Positions 34,020 to 42,497 of a DNA stretch of 64,000 bases are shown here, piece by piece. Both the position numbers and the translations under genes were made by a program. The notes under the pieces were generated by a model. The model ran no database searches. It was not told the DNA's origin and was given only the letters and a program-made list of their open reading frames with translations. The DNA is from Salegentibacter holothuriorum (GTDB lineage: Bacteria > Bacteroidota > Bacteroidia > Flavobacteriales > Flavobacteriaceae): the NCBI RefSeq assembly GCF_900168045.1, contig NZ_FUYY01000001.1, positions 434,001 to 498,000 on the forward strand, given 5' to 3'. How positions within the stretch are numbered: position 1 is the stretch's first letter; the number at the start of each line of letters is the position of its first letter.

Positions 34020-36872
34020 TTATTTACTCAAATACATTTTTCTTCTGCTGTAAATGTCATAAAAAGCATCGTCTTTAAGACTATCAATAAAGAGAATGCT
34101 TTCTCCTGTACTTTTCATTTCAGGTCCAAGTTGTTTATTCACTTTATGGAACTTATTGAAAGAAAATACCGGTTGTTTTATCGCATATCCCTCTAACTGC
34201 GGATTAAAGTTGAAATCTTTAACTTTCTTTTCACCAAGCATTACTTTAGTAGCATAGTTAACATACGGTTCTTTATAGGCTTTCGCAATAAATGGTACCG
34301 TTCTGGATGCCCTTGGGTTAGCTTCAATGATATAAACCATATCATCCTTAATAGCAAACTGAATATTGATTAAGCCAACTGTATTAAGCGCTAAAGCGAT
34401 TTTACGGGTGTGGTCTTTGATTTGCTCCATTACCAGGTCTCCAAGATTAAATGGAGGTAGCAGCGCATTAGAATCTCCAGAGTGGATTCCACAAGGTTCA
34501 ATATGCTCCATTATTCCTATAATGTGAACATCTTCCCCATCGCAAATCGCATCAGCTTCAGCTTCTATGGCGCCATCCAAATAATGATCCAGTAATAACT
34601 TATTATTCGGAATTTTTCGAAGTAAATCTACAACTGTTTCTTCCAGTTCATCTTTATTAATCACAATTTTCATTCCCTGTCCTCCCAATACATAAGAAGG
34701 TCTTACCAGGATTGGAAAATCAAGCTCATCGGCAAGTGCCAGGGCTTCATCTGCAGTTTCGGCAGTACCAAACTCAGGGTAAGGAATATTATTCTCCTGA
34801 AGCAGTTTAGAGAAACTTCCTCTATCTTCTGCAAGATCTAGAGCTTCATAACTGGTACCCATAATTTTAATTCCGTATCGATCTAGTTTTTCTGCAAGTT
34901 TTAAAGCAGTTTGACCTCCTAGCTGAACAATTACTCCTTCGGGATTTTCGTGACGAATTATATCATAAATATGTTCCCAGAAAACAGGTTCAAAATAAAG
35001 CTTGTCGGCCACATCAAAATCGGTAGAAACCGTTTCAGGATTACAGTTAATCATTATAGTTTCGTAACCGCATTCTGAAGCGGCTAAAACACCGTGAACA
35101 CAACTATAATCAAATTCGATACCCTGGCCTATCCTGTTTGGACCGGAACCTAGTACCACAATCTTTTTCTTCTCGCTCACCTTGCTTTCGTTGTCTACAT
35201 AACGTTTGCCATCTGGAGTTTCAATTTCGGCTTCAAAAGTTGAGTAATAATATGGAGTTTTAGCTTTAAATTCAGCCGCACAGGTATCTACAAGTTTGTA
35301 AACCCGGTTTATTCCTAAATCCACCCGTTTATTATACACTTCGCTTTCTAAACAATCCAGCATATGTGCTATTTGCCTATCGGCAAAACCTTTTTGTTTT
35401 GCTTCCAGCAAAAGATCTTTTGGTAGTGATTCTTTATCAAATTTGGAGATCTCTACATCTAAAGCGTAAAGTTCTTCATATTGGCGCAAGAACCACATAT
35501 CTATTTTAGTGATCTCGTGTATACGGCTTAACGGAATTCCCGCCTTAATAGCATCATAGATAACAAATACACGATCCCAGCTGGCATAGGTAAGCTTTTC
35601 TATAATTTCATCATACTTGGTGTAGCTTTTCCCGTCAGCTCCAAGTCCGTTTCTTTTAATTTCAAGAGATTGTGTGGCTTTATGAAGTGCTTCCTGGAAA
35701 GAACGCCCTATTCCCATCACCTCTCCTACAGATTTCATTTGCAGGCCTAAAGTGCGATCTGCTCCTTCAAATTTATCGAAATTCCAACGTGGAATTTTAA
35801 CGATCACATAATCTAAGGTTGGCTCAAATAAAGCTGAAGTAGATTTAGTAATCTGGTTTTCAAGTTCATCTAAATTATAACCTATGGCAAGTTTTGTAGC
35901 AATTTTTGCAATTGGATATCCGGTAGCTTTAGATGCTAAAGCTGAAGATCTTGAAACCCTTGGATTAATCTCTATCGCAATAATATCTTCTTTTTCATCT
36001 GGACTTACGGCAAACTGCACATTACATCCACCGGCAAAATCTCCAATACTACGCATCATTTTTATAGCCATATCACGCATACGTTGGTATGTGGTATCGC
36101 TTAATGTCATAGCCGGTGCTACCGTAATTGAATCCCCGGTATGGATTCCCATAGGATCCATATTTTCTATAGAACAAATAATTACCACATTATCGTTCTT
36201 ATCCCTTAGCAATTCCAGCTCATACTCTTTCCATCCTAAAAGCGCTTTATCTATTAACACCTCGTGAATTGGGGATGCTTCCAGGCCATAAGTCAGCATT
36301 TCATCAAATTCTTCGGGCCCGTGTACAAAAGAAGCTCCACTTCCACCTAATGTAAAAGATGCACGAATCACTAAAGGAAAACCAAATTCTTGTGCAACCT
36401 CTTTTCCCTGAAGGTAAGATGTAACAGTTTTAGCCGGGGCTACGGGAATTCCAATTCTTCCCATAAGCTGTTTAAACTTATCGCGATCTTCTGTAATATT
36501 GATCGCGTCAATATCTACACCAATTAATTTGATTCCAAAATCTTCCCAAATTCCTTTTTCATCGGCTTCAATACATAGATTTAGTGCTGTTTGTCCACCC
36601 ATGGTAGGCAAAACAGCATCTATATTTGGATGCTTTTTAAGGATCTCAACAATAGATTTAGTAGTTAGAGGTTTAAGATAAACATGATCTGCCATTGACG
36701 GATCTGTCATTATCGTTGCAGGATTGGAATTAAGCAGGATAGTTTCTATACCATCTTCTCGTAATGAACGTAAAGATTGGGTTCCGGCATAATCAAATTC
36801 ACAGGCCTGACCAATAATAATAGGCCCTGAGCCAATAATCAGAATACTTTTAAGGTTGTTGTTTTTAGGCAT
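34020..36872 (-). CDS. carB: Carbamoyl-phosphate synthase large subunit, without allosteric domain
   Basis: 950 residues, about 120 fewer than E. coli CarB. It contains two ATP-grasp halves, each with its own pre-ATP-grasp motif (IGSGPIIIGQACEFDYAGTQ near the N-terminus and LGSGPNRIGQGIEFDYSCVH near 565), and the metal-binding ATP-grasp signatures (IEINPRVSRSSALASKATGYP and IIEANPRASRTVPFIAK). The chain stops just where the C-terminal MGS-like regulatory domain would begin, so UMP/ornithine control through that domain is not possible. It makes carbamoyl phosphate for pyrimidine and arginine synthesis. No carA is in the window. Confidence 0.95.
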   Translation of the reverse strand: MPKNNNLKSILIIGSGPIIIGQACEFDYAGTQSLRSLREDGIETILLNSNPATIMTDPSMADHVYLKPLTTKSIVEILKKHPNIDAVLPTMGGQTALNLCIEADEKGIWEDFGIKLIGVDIDAINITEDRDKFKQLMGRIGIPVAPAKTVTSYLQGKEVAQEFGFPLVIRASFTLGGSGASFVHGPEEFDEMLTYGLEASPIHEVLIDKALLGWKEYELELLRDKNDNVVIICSIENMDPMGIHTGDSITVAPAMTLSDTTYQRMRDMAIKMMRSIGDFAGGCNVQFAVSPDEKEDIIAIEINPRVSRSSALASKATGYPIAKIATKLAIGYNLDELENQITKSTSALFEPTLDYVIVKIPRWNFDKFEGADRTLGLQMKSVGEVMGIGRSFQEALHKATQSLEIKRNGLGADGKSYTKYDEIIEKLTYASWDRVFVIYDAIKAGIPLSRIHEITKIDMWFLRQYEELYALDVEISKFDKESLPKDLLLEAKQKGFADRQIAHMLDCLESEVYNKRVDLGINRVYKLVDTCAAEFKAKTPYYYSTFEAEIETPDGKRYVDNESKVSEKKKIVVLGSGPNRIGQGIEFDYSCVHGVLAASECGYETIMINCNPETVSTDFDVADKLYFEPVFWEHIYDIIRHENPEGVIVQLGGQTALKLAEKLDRYGIKIMGTSYEALDLAEDRGSFSKLLQENNIPYPEFGTAETADEALALADELDFPILVRPSYVLGGQGMKIVINKDELEETVVDLLRKIPNNKLLLDHYLDGAIEAEADAICDGEDVHIIGIMEHIEPCGIHSGDSNALLPPFNLGDLVMEQIKDHTRKIALALNTVGLINIQFAIKDDMVYIIEANPRASRTVPFIAKAYKEPYVNYATKVMLGEKKVKDFNFNPQLEGYAIKQPVFSFNKFHKVNKQLGPEMKSTGESILFIDSLKDDAFYDIYSRRKMYLSK

Positions 36873-36926
36873 TTTTTGTAAATTGTAGCATATTAAACTT
36901 AAAAATAAGGAAGCGCTTGGATATAA

Positions 36927-36960
36927 AAAAAGGCGTTACTAAAAAAAGTAACACCTTTAA
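36927..36960 (-). terminator. Rho-independent terminator after rpmH
   Basis: AAAGGCGTTACT pairs with AGTAACACCTTT around a 5-7 nt A-run. On the minus strand the stem is followed by seven T residues. It lies 22 nt past the rpmH stop. Confidence 0.9.
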
Positions 36961-36981
36961 ATATTTAAAACCTAATTCTCA

Positions 36982-37140
36982 TTAGTGCTTATGTCTGTTT
37001 TCAGAAGATACTGATATTTTCTTTCTTCCTTTAGCCCTTCTTCTGGCGAGGACTTTCCTTCCGTTTGCACTAGCCATTCTTTCTCGAAAACCGTGCTTGT
37101 TCTTTCTCTTTCTCTTAGATGGTTGAAACGTTCTTTTCAT
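36982..37140 (-). CDS. rpmH: 50S ribosomal protein L34
   Basis: 52 residues, beginning [20 protein letters not shown] and continuing [20 protein letters not shown], the invariant L34 sequence; a short [13 protein letters not shown] tail follows. It is a component of the large ribosomal subunit. ATG at 37140, TAA at 36984-36982. In many bacteria rpmH is next to rnpA and dnaA; here it is alone between carB and a membrane protein gene, as is common in Flavobacteriia. A strong terminator follows, so it is its own transcript. Confidence 0.98.
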   Translation of the reverse strand: MKRTFQPSKRKRKNKHGFRERMASANGRKVLARRRAKGRKKISVSSENRHKH

Positions 37141-37262
37141 TTTAAATATCTTTAAATCTTCTGAATAATCGTTTTTATAGCTCTCTGTAAAACTGCGTGC
37201 AAATATACAAAGCTTTTTAACTATTACAAGAGGTAATTTAAATTATTTTTAATTGTTTTTCC

Positions 37263-37270
37263 TACCTTTG
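37263..37270 (+). promoter_or_regulatory. -7 promoter box (TACCTTTG) for 37294-37809
   Basis: Exact TAnnTTTG match 23 nt before the ATG at 37294. A -33 TTG is not clear at the usual distance. Confidence 0.45.
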
Positions 37271-37293
37271 CCGCTTTCAAAATAAATACATTT

Positions 37294-37809
37294 ATGTTTA
37301 ATAAGAATATCAAGTTAGTTTTAGCAGGAGCTATATTAGGCCTTGCCATTTGGCAGTTTGTAGAAGGAAATATTGGTAATGGCATTATGTTCATACTACT
37401 TTCCGCAATTTTTATATTCCTGTATTTTAAAAACGAGATGATATTGCTTGCTTTTTTAAGGCTAAGAAAGCAGGATTTCCCTGGCGCAAAAAAATGGCTG
37501 GATAGAATAAAAAATCCAGAAGCTGCCCTTACGCAAAAGCAGCAAGGTTATTATTGGTACCTACATGGGCTAATGGTTTCTCAAACTAATATTACCCAGG
37601 CCGAAAAATTCTTTAAACGTGCTATCAAATTAGGTTTAGCTATGGATCAGGATTTAGCGATGGCTAAACTTAACCTTGCTGGAATAGCTATGACCAAACG
37701 GCGAAAAAGAGAAGCTACCAATTTGCTTGCTGAAGCTAAAAAGCTTGATAAACATGGGATGCTTAAAGACCAGATGAAGATGATGAAACAACAATTGAAG
37801 AAGATTTAA
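37294..37809 (+). CDS. Membrane protein with TPR-like C-terminal helices
   Basis: 171 residues. Two membrane helices (about 8-25 and 28-46) form a hairpin of the DUF2892 kind, followed by a cytoplasmic helical part of about 120 residues with TPR-like pairs: GYYWYLHGLMVSQTNITQAE, FKRAIKLGLAMDQDLAMAKL and REATNLLAEAKKLD. It is known as a conserved Flavobacteriia protein with no assigned function. TPR helices suggest a protein-binding scaffold on the inner face of the membrane. Single gene, own promoter. Confidence 0.7.
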   Translation: MFNKNIKLVLAGAILGLAIWQFVEGNIGNGIMFILLSAIFIFLYFKNEMILLAFLRLRKQDFPGAKKWLDRIKNPEAALTQKQQGYYWYLHGLMVSQTNITQAEKFFKRAIKLGLAMDQDLAMAKLNLAGIAMTKRRKREATNLLAEAKKLDKHGMLKDQMKMMKQQLKKI

Positions 37810-38012
37810 TTCCTCTAAAGTGTTTAATTCCTAAAGGTTTTGGCTCTCAAATTAAAAAAACATTCTCCAATTTATACCTCGTGGACTTACATTTTGGCTC
37901 TCTATTTTTATTATAATTTTAGTTAATTTCTGATTTCATTGATAATTCAAAAACTTTTAGCCTAAATATTGGCCCTTTAGCGATAATATTTCAATTCCGC
38001 CTGCTTCCTAAG

Positions 38013-38020
38013 TATCTTTG
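38013..38020 (+). promoter_or_regulatory. -7 promoter box (TATCTTTG) deciding the start of 38045-38758
   Basis: Exact TAnnTTTG. A possible TTG start at 38018 would lie inside the box, so the ATG at 38045, which begins a signal peptide, is the real start. Leader about 20 nt. Confidence 0.5.
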
Positions 38021-38044
38021 TTTGAATTAAACAGAACAAAGTGC

Positions 38045-38758
38045 ATGAAGAGATTTTTACTCCTGCTTCTTATAATTCTAGGGTTCAATATTGAAGCCCA
38101 AACAGCGAAAAGTGATAAGCTTTTTTTCTCTGATGCCCTTGTTATGCACTTACCTAAGTACAATAAAGAGGCTAAAGCATCTTATAGATATCGAGAATTT
38201 GAAAAAGCCAGAAGCTTGTTCGACACACTGGTAGAAACTAAATTGAAAGGAACTTATATAGATAACTTTAAATTTCGAAATCTTAACGGTAAAGAAGTTG
38301 CGCTATATAATTTTCAAAAACCGGTTTACCTCTTAACTTATGCTTCGTGGTGTATTCCTGGTAAAGGAGAAGTACCGGCACTTAACGAACTTGCTAAGAA
38401 GTATCAGGATAAAATAGATTTTGTAATATTATTTTGGGACAAAAAAGAAACGGTTAAAGAACTCTCCAAAAAGTTTAATACTCACATTAAAGTTTTCTAT
38501 ATAGATGAAACTACTAATCAACATTCTTATGTAGTTAAAAATCTAAAACATTCTCTGGGCCTACCTACCTGTTATTTAATTGCAGGTAATAAACAGATAA
38601 TGAATATAAAGAGAAGTGTGTTTCACCCCTATAATTTATCAAAAGAGGCGTCTTTCCAACTTAATTATGATGCTATCCAGTCAGCAATTACCAATAATCT
38701 AATTGGAAATTCAAAACAAACAGCACCCATAAATTCTTCTATAATCTCTCCACAATAA
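38045..38758 (+). CDS. Thioredoxin-like (TlpA family) protein with a single active-site Cys
   Basis: 237 residues from the ATG at 38045. Signal peptide 1-18 (ends NIEAQ). After a helical linker the thioredoxin-like fold begins with DNFKFRNLNGKEVALYNF; the redox site is YASWCIPGKGEVPALNEL: the first Cys is present but the second position is Gly, so the normal CxxC disulfide chemistry is lost. The cis-Pro region is SLGLPTCYLI, with one more Cys. It may act as a monothiol reductase, a haem or metal binder, or simply a scaffold. Periplasmic. The C-terminal 30 residues are polar and low in structure. Confidence 0.75.
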   Translation: MKRFLLLLLIILGFNIEAQTAKSDKLFFSDALVMHLPKYNKEAKASYRYREFEKARSLFDTLVETKLKGTYIDNFKFRNLNGKEVALYNFQKPVYLLTYASWCIPGKGEVPALNELAKKYQDKIDFVILFWDKKETVKELSKKFNTHIKVFYIDETTNQHSYVVKNLKHSLGLPTCYLIAGNKQIMNIKRSVFHPYNLSKEASFQLNYDAIQSAITNNLIGNSKQTAPINSSIISPQ

Positions 38759-38785
38759 TAATATTCAGGAGAATTACAGAAATTA

Positions 38786-40255
38786 CTAAAGTAGAGGGGC
38801 CCAAAGCCTTGCAAGTGCTTCCCGTACTTTTTCAATTGAGGGGCGCTGCATCCAATCTACCAATATTAGCTCAGTAGTTTCTCCAAGATCAACCTCATAA
38901 ACCTTAGTCATCTCTTTAGCTATCTCTTCGTCATATAAAAAAGCATTGATTTCAAAATTTATATCAAAACTTCGATTATCAAGATTACAGGATCCAATAC
39001 TGGTTAATACACCATCTACAACCATAGTTTTGGCGTGAACCATACCTTTATGATAATGAAAAACCTGAACACCAGACTCGAGTAATTGTTCGATATAAGA
39101 ATTGGTAGCATAACGCGCAATCACCGAATCTCCTTTTTCCGGAATAATTATTTTCACCTCCACTCCTATTCTACTCGCCATACATAAGGCGGTAAGAATT
39201 TGATTATTCGGGATGAAATAAGGTGTGGTTATATAAATATACTTATCGGCGGTATTTATTGCGGTTAGAATAGCTTCCATAATGTTCTGCCAATCGGTAT
39301 CAGGGCCACTGGCAGCAATCTGAACCGCTGTCCTGTCTGGTATTCCAATTTTTGGAAAAAACTCGTCTTCAACTTTTAATACTTTTCCGCTAATAAAGTT
39401 AAAATTAAGTAGAAATTGAGCTTGTAAAGATTTTACCGCGTGACCTTCAATTCTAAGATGTGTATCCCTCCAAAATAGTTTTTCCTTTGGGTTTTCTTCA
39501 AAATTCACGTATTCATCGCAAATATTAATTCCGCCAACAAAGCCCACATTACCGTCTATAATAGCCATTTTTCTATGGTTACGATAGTTTAATTTACGCG
39601 TTAGATTTGGAAACCAAACGGGCATAAATGGGTAAATTTCAATCCCATAAGATTTCATTTTCTTTACCGCTTTAGACGATAACCTGCTAGCTACATAATC
39701 ATAACTTACACGCACCTTCACCCCTTCTTCAGCCTTCTCGCACAGCAATAAGATTAGTCGGTTTCCTATTCTACCGCTGTTAAAAATATAATATTCAATA
39801 TGAATATGATGCTTTGCCTTTTTAATGTCATCAAATAAGGCTGAAAACTTATTTTCCCCGTTTATAAGGACATTGGCTTTATTTTTAAAAGTAACCGGCT
39901 TTTTTTGATTATTCTGGAGTAAACTAACCAGTTTAATTTTTTGCTCAATAGTTCCCCGCCCATGATACCTATCAATAAGTTCCTGTTCATTAAGTATTAA
40001 CTTTTCTTCCCAATGCTGAATGATATTTTTATCATAAAGTTTTTTTCGGTTAAATAACTTACTTTTTCTAAATTCCTGAGCAAAAAAATAATAAACCAAA
40101 AGACCTATTACCGGCAAAACGAACAGTGCGAAAATTAGAGAGATACTTTTTACCGGCTCCCTAAAATGCATCAATTCATAGCCCGCCGTTATAAAAACGA
40201 TTAGAAAATTAGCAGATAATAAGATCCACCAAATATTATCCAGGAAGTAATTCAT
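38786..40255 (-). CDS. cls: Cardiolipin synthase (phospholipase D superfamily)
   Basis: 489 residues, the standard ClsA-type length. Two N-terminal membrane helices (about 8-25 and 35-55) precede two phospholipase-D domains with HKD motifs HRKMAIIDGNVGFVGGIN (about 223) and HAKTMVVDGVLTSIGSCNLD (about 400). It joins two phosphatidylglycerol molecules to cardiolipin and glycerol at the inner membrane. The gene is last in a three-gene minus-strand group: alpha/beta hydrolase, lytic transglycosylase (4 nt upstream) and this gene, all acting on the envelope. Confidence 0.93.
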   Translation of the reverse strand: MNYFLDNIWWILLSANFLIVFITAGYELMHFREPVKSISLIFALFVLPVIGLLVYYFFAQEFRKSKLFNRKKLYDKNIIQHWEEKLILNEQELIDRYHGRGTIEQKIKLVSLLQNNQKKPVTFKNKANVLINGENKFSALFDDIKKAKHHIHIEYYIFNSGRIGNRLILLLCEKAEEGVKVRVSYDYVASRLSSKAVKKMKSYGIEIYPFMPVWFPNLTRKLNYRNHRKMAIIDGNVGFVGGINICDEYVNFEENPKEKLFWRDTHLRIEGHAVKSLQAQFLLNFNFISGKVLKVEDEFFPKIGIPDRTAVQIAASGPDTDWQNIMEAILTAINTADKYIYITTPYFIPNNQILTALCMASRIGVEVKIIIPEKGDSVIARYATNSYIEQLLESGVQVFHYHKGMVHAKTMVVDGVLTSIGSCNLDNRSFDINFEINAFLYDEEIAKEMTKVYEVDLGETTELILVDWMQRPSIEKVREALARLWAPLL

Positions 40256-40259
40256 TTAA

Positions 40260-41210
40260 TTATTTAACGGCAGTATATGTATTCTCTTCTGGAATCTTAA
40301 TTTCATATTCTCTTCGTGAGGCATTATTTAAATGCGCTTCCCTAAGCCAGGGATTATGGATCTTTAAGATTTTGTAATTGATATTAAAGTGTTTAGCGAA
40401 ATCAGCAAAATCATTTACCACCGTATCAACCTTAACAGTTTTAGTTGGTATGTTTTTATAAAGGTGTTTGTCCTCAAAATTAAACCCATATTTTTCGGGG
40501 TGGCTTAAGATTTCTTTTAAAGCCAAAATTCTAAACATATATCGCCCGGTTTCGGTATTTAGCAATAATTCGTAATAATCATCTACTTTTTGGCGTTCCA
40601 ACTGTCTTTCCACTCCTCTATTCCCGGCATTGTAGGCCGCGGCTGCCATTGTCCAGCTCCCAAACTTTTCTTTAGATTTTTTAAGATAATCGGCTGCCAC
40701 ACGGGTAGATTTCTCAATATGGTAACGCTCGTCTACATTTCCGTTTATTTCAAGTCCGTAATCCTTACCTGTACCTTCCATAATTTGCCAAAAACCCTTA
40801 GCACCAGCTGGGGAAACCGCCTGGGTTAAGCCACTTTCTATTACAGCCAGGTATTTAAAATCATTAGGAACCCCTTCTTCCTCTAAAATAGGTTCAATGA
40901 TAGGGAAATATTTATTTGCGCGTTTAATTAAAAGCAGTGCATTAGATTGCCAGTAGGTGTTTACCAACAACTCCCTATCCATTCTCTCATATATATCCGG
41001 ATCTTCTATAGGCACATTTTCTCCGGCAAAATTTATATTTTCAGGCATTGGCAGGGCATAGATGTTATAATCTTTTACCGGCCGGTCTTTTTTAGGCGTT
41101 TCAGATACTTCTTCATCATTAGTATCGGGAAACTGTTGGGTGGCCTGTATACTTACCAATAAAACAGTACCTAACCCCACTAAAACTAAAGCAGATTTTA
41201 ATATTTTCAT
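40260..41210 (-). CDS. Lytic murein transglycosylase, SLT domain (MltD-like)
   Basis: 316 residues. A hydrophobic N-terminus (1-22) is followed by a linker and the SLT lysozyme-like domain, about 105-245: YLAVIESGLTQAVSPAGAKG with the catalytic Glu, WQIMEGTGKDYGLEINGNVD, and AAAAYNAGNRGVERQL. The last 60 residues resemble a partial LysM or linker. It cleaves peptidoglycan glycan strands to 1,6-anhydro-muropeptides, in the periplasm. Gap to cls is 4 nt and to the hydrolase gene 16 nt, so the three are probably one transcript. Confidence 0.9.
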   Translation of the reverse strand: MKILKSALVLVGLGTVLLVSIQATQQFPDTNDEEVSETPKKDRPVKDYNIYALPMPENINFAGENVPIEDPDIYERMDRELLVNTYWQSNALLLIKRANKYFPIIEPILEEEGVPNDFKYLAVIESGLTQAVSPAGAKGFWQIMEGTGKDYGLEINGNVDERYHIEKSTRVAADYLKKSKEKFGSWTMAAAAYNAGNRGVERQLERQKVDDYYELLLNTETGRYMFRILALKEILSHPEKYGFNFEDKHLYKNIPTKTVKVDTVVNDFADFAKHFNINYKILKIHNPWLREAHLNNASRREYEIKIPEENTYTAVK

Positions 41211-41226
41211 AGCAATTAATTTATTT

Positions 41227-41916
41227 TTAATTTTCTTCTTTTATTTTTCCTGAAACAATTAACTGAGGCAGGTATTTATTAAACCAACGGTAGCGATTTA
41301 AAATCATTATATGCGTACCGTTTTTCACTTTAATATAATCTGAAATATATTTCACGGGAAAAATTTGATCTTTATCTCCATGAATGTGAATTATATCCTT
41401 TCGGGCTTTATCGCAATCCCACAAAACCATATTTTCAATAGCCCAGTCTAAATAACGTTGATTTCTAACCGAAAGATATTGCCTGTAGAGCTTTGCCCGT
41501 TTTTTTATAAAATCTCCAACTGCAATTTTTTCAAAATGATCTACATAATCTAACAAACTGGTAGGTATAAGCTTAAATAAACCTGTACTTGCCGCATAAC
41601 GCATACGCCTTGGCAATTCTTCTCTACATTTTACACTGGAAATAATGATAAGCCTTTTTGGATCAAGACTCTTTGCCATTTCCTGCACAATAATCCCGCC
41701 AAAAGATACACCAACCAAGACTGCATTTTCGTGTTTAACGTATTTATTCATACGCAAGGCATAAGCTTTTAGACTTTCATCTTTTTTGGGAATAATCCAT
41801 TCTAAAAAATGCATTTTAAACCGATTCTCCGGAAGTTTTATAAATTCAAAAATAGATGAATTTGCGGCCATTCCCGGCATAAAATAAACATGAATCAACT
41901 CCTCTTCTTTAGTCAT
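41227..41916 (-). CDS. Alpha/beta hydrolase
   Basis: 229 residues without signal peptide. The nucleophile elbow is VGVSFGGIIVQEMA (Ser about 71), and the late His is in NGTHIMILNRY; IHIHGDKDQIFPVKYI supplies the acidic residue. The cap is short and basic. Substrate unknown; it lies at the head of an operon with a lytic transglycosylase and cardiolipin synthase, so a lipid or cell-wall ester is plausible but unproven. Confidence 0.8.
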   Translation of the reverse strand: MTKEEELIHVYFMPGMAANSSIFEFIKLPENRFKMHFLEWIIPKKDESLKAYALRMNKYVKHENAVLVGVSFGGIIVQEMAKSLDPKRLIIISSVKCREELPRRMRYAASTGLFKLIPTSLLDYVDHFEKIAVGDFIKKRAKLYRQYLSVRNQRYLDWAIENMVLWDCDKARKDIIHIHGDKDQIFPVKYISDYIKVKNGTHIMILNRYRWFNKYLPQLIVSGKIKEEN

Positions 41917-42194
41917 TTTAACAAGTATATAACACTTAAAATTGGCCTAAAGCCTTAAATTTACTTATCAAAATTACTGCTATTTATTTGGCTTTCACAA
42001 TGGAAAGATTAAAAATAATATACAAATTTTCAAAGCCTATAATTTTAACGATTACTATTAATAACTCTACTTTAAAGGCTTTATTTCACTACCTTTACAA
42101 TAACCACCAAAAGAAAATTTTACTAGCCGATTGTTATCATTATTTACGATAAAATATGCTGTCTTAAAGGTCTATAACAGAAAAAAGAGAAACG

Positions 42195-42497
42195 ATGAAT
42201 GCTGAAGAAATTATAATTACCGATAATGAGTTCTTAAGACAATTTGAAGCTACCATAAATAGCCAGCTTGCCACAATAGAATACTCACAACAAGAACGAA
42301 AAATTTTCCTTACCAAAGTCTTTATGCCCGATGCCCTAAAGGAACAGGGATATATGGACATTTTTATTGAAAAGGTTTTAGAGGAAATAAAAGAGCGTAA
42401 CACTCGTGTAATGCCCACCAGCCCGGATATCGCGAAATTTATGCGAAAAAACAGAAGAAAGTATAAAGACCTGTTACCGGTAGGAATAAATATTTAA
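42195..42497 (+). CDS. Small GNAT-fold N-acetyltransferase-like protein (YjdJ/CG type)
   Basis: 100 residues, half the length of a normal GNAT enzyme, matching the one-domain Acetyltransf_CG family. The acyl-CoA loop is PDALKEQGYMDIFIEKVLEE (equivalent to the RGxG turn, here EQGY), followed by TRVMPTSPDIAKFMRKNRRKYKDLLP, the family's typical C-terminus. Acceptor unknown. It is convergent with mtaB, the two overlapping by 4 nt. Confidence 0.75.
   Translation: MNAEEIIITDNEFLRQFEATINSQLATIEYSQQERKIFLTKVFMPDALKEQGYMDIFIEKVLEEIKERNTRVMPTSPDIAKFMRKNRRKYKDLLPVGINI

Noticed and set aside
35884-36267. A 127-residue plus-strand frame opposite carB, and similar frames opposite mtaB and rlmL
   Set aside because: They are shadows of strongly conserved genes on the other strand and have no motif of their own.
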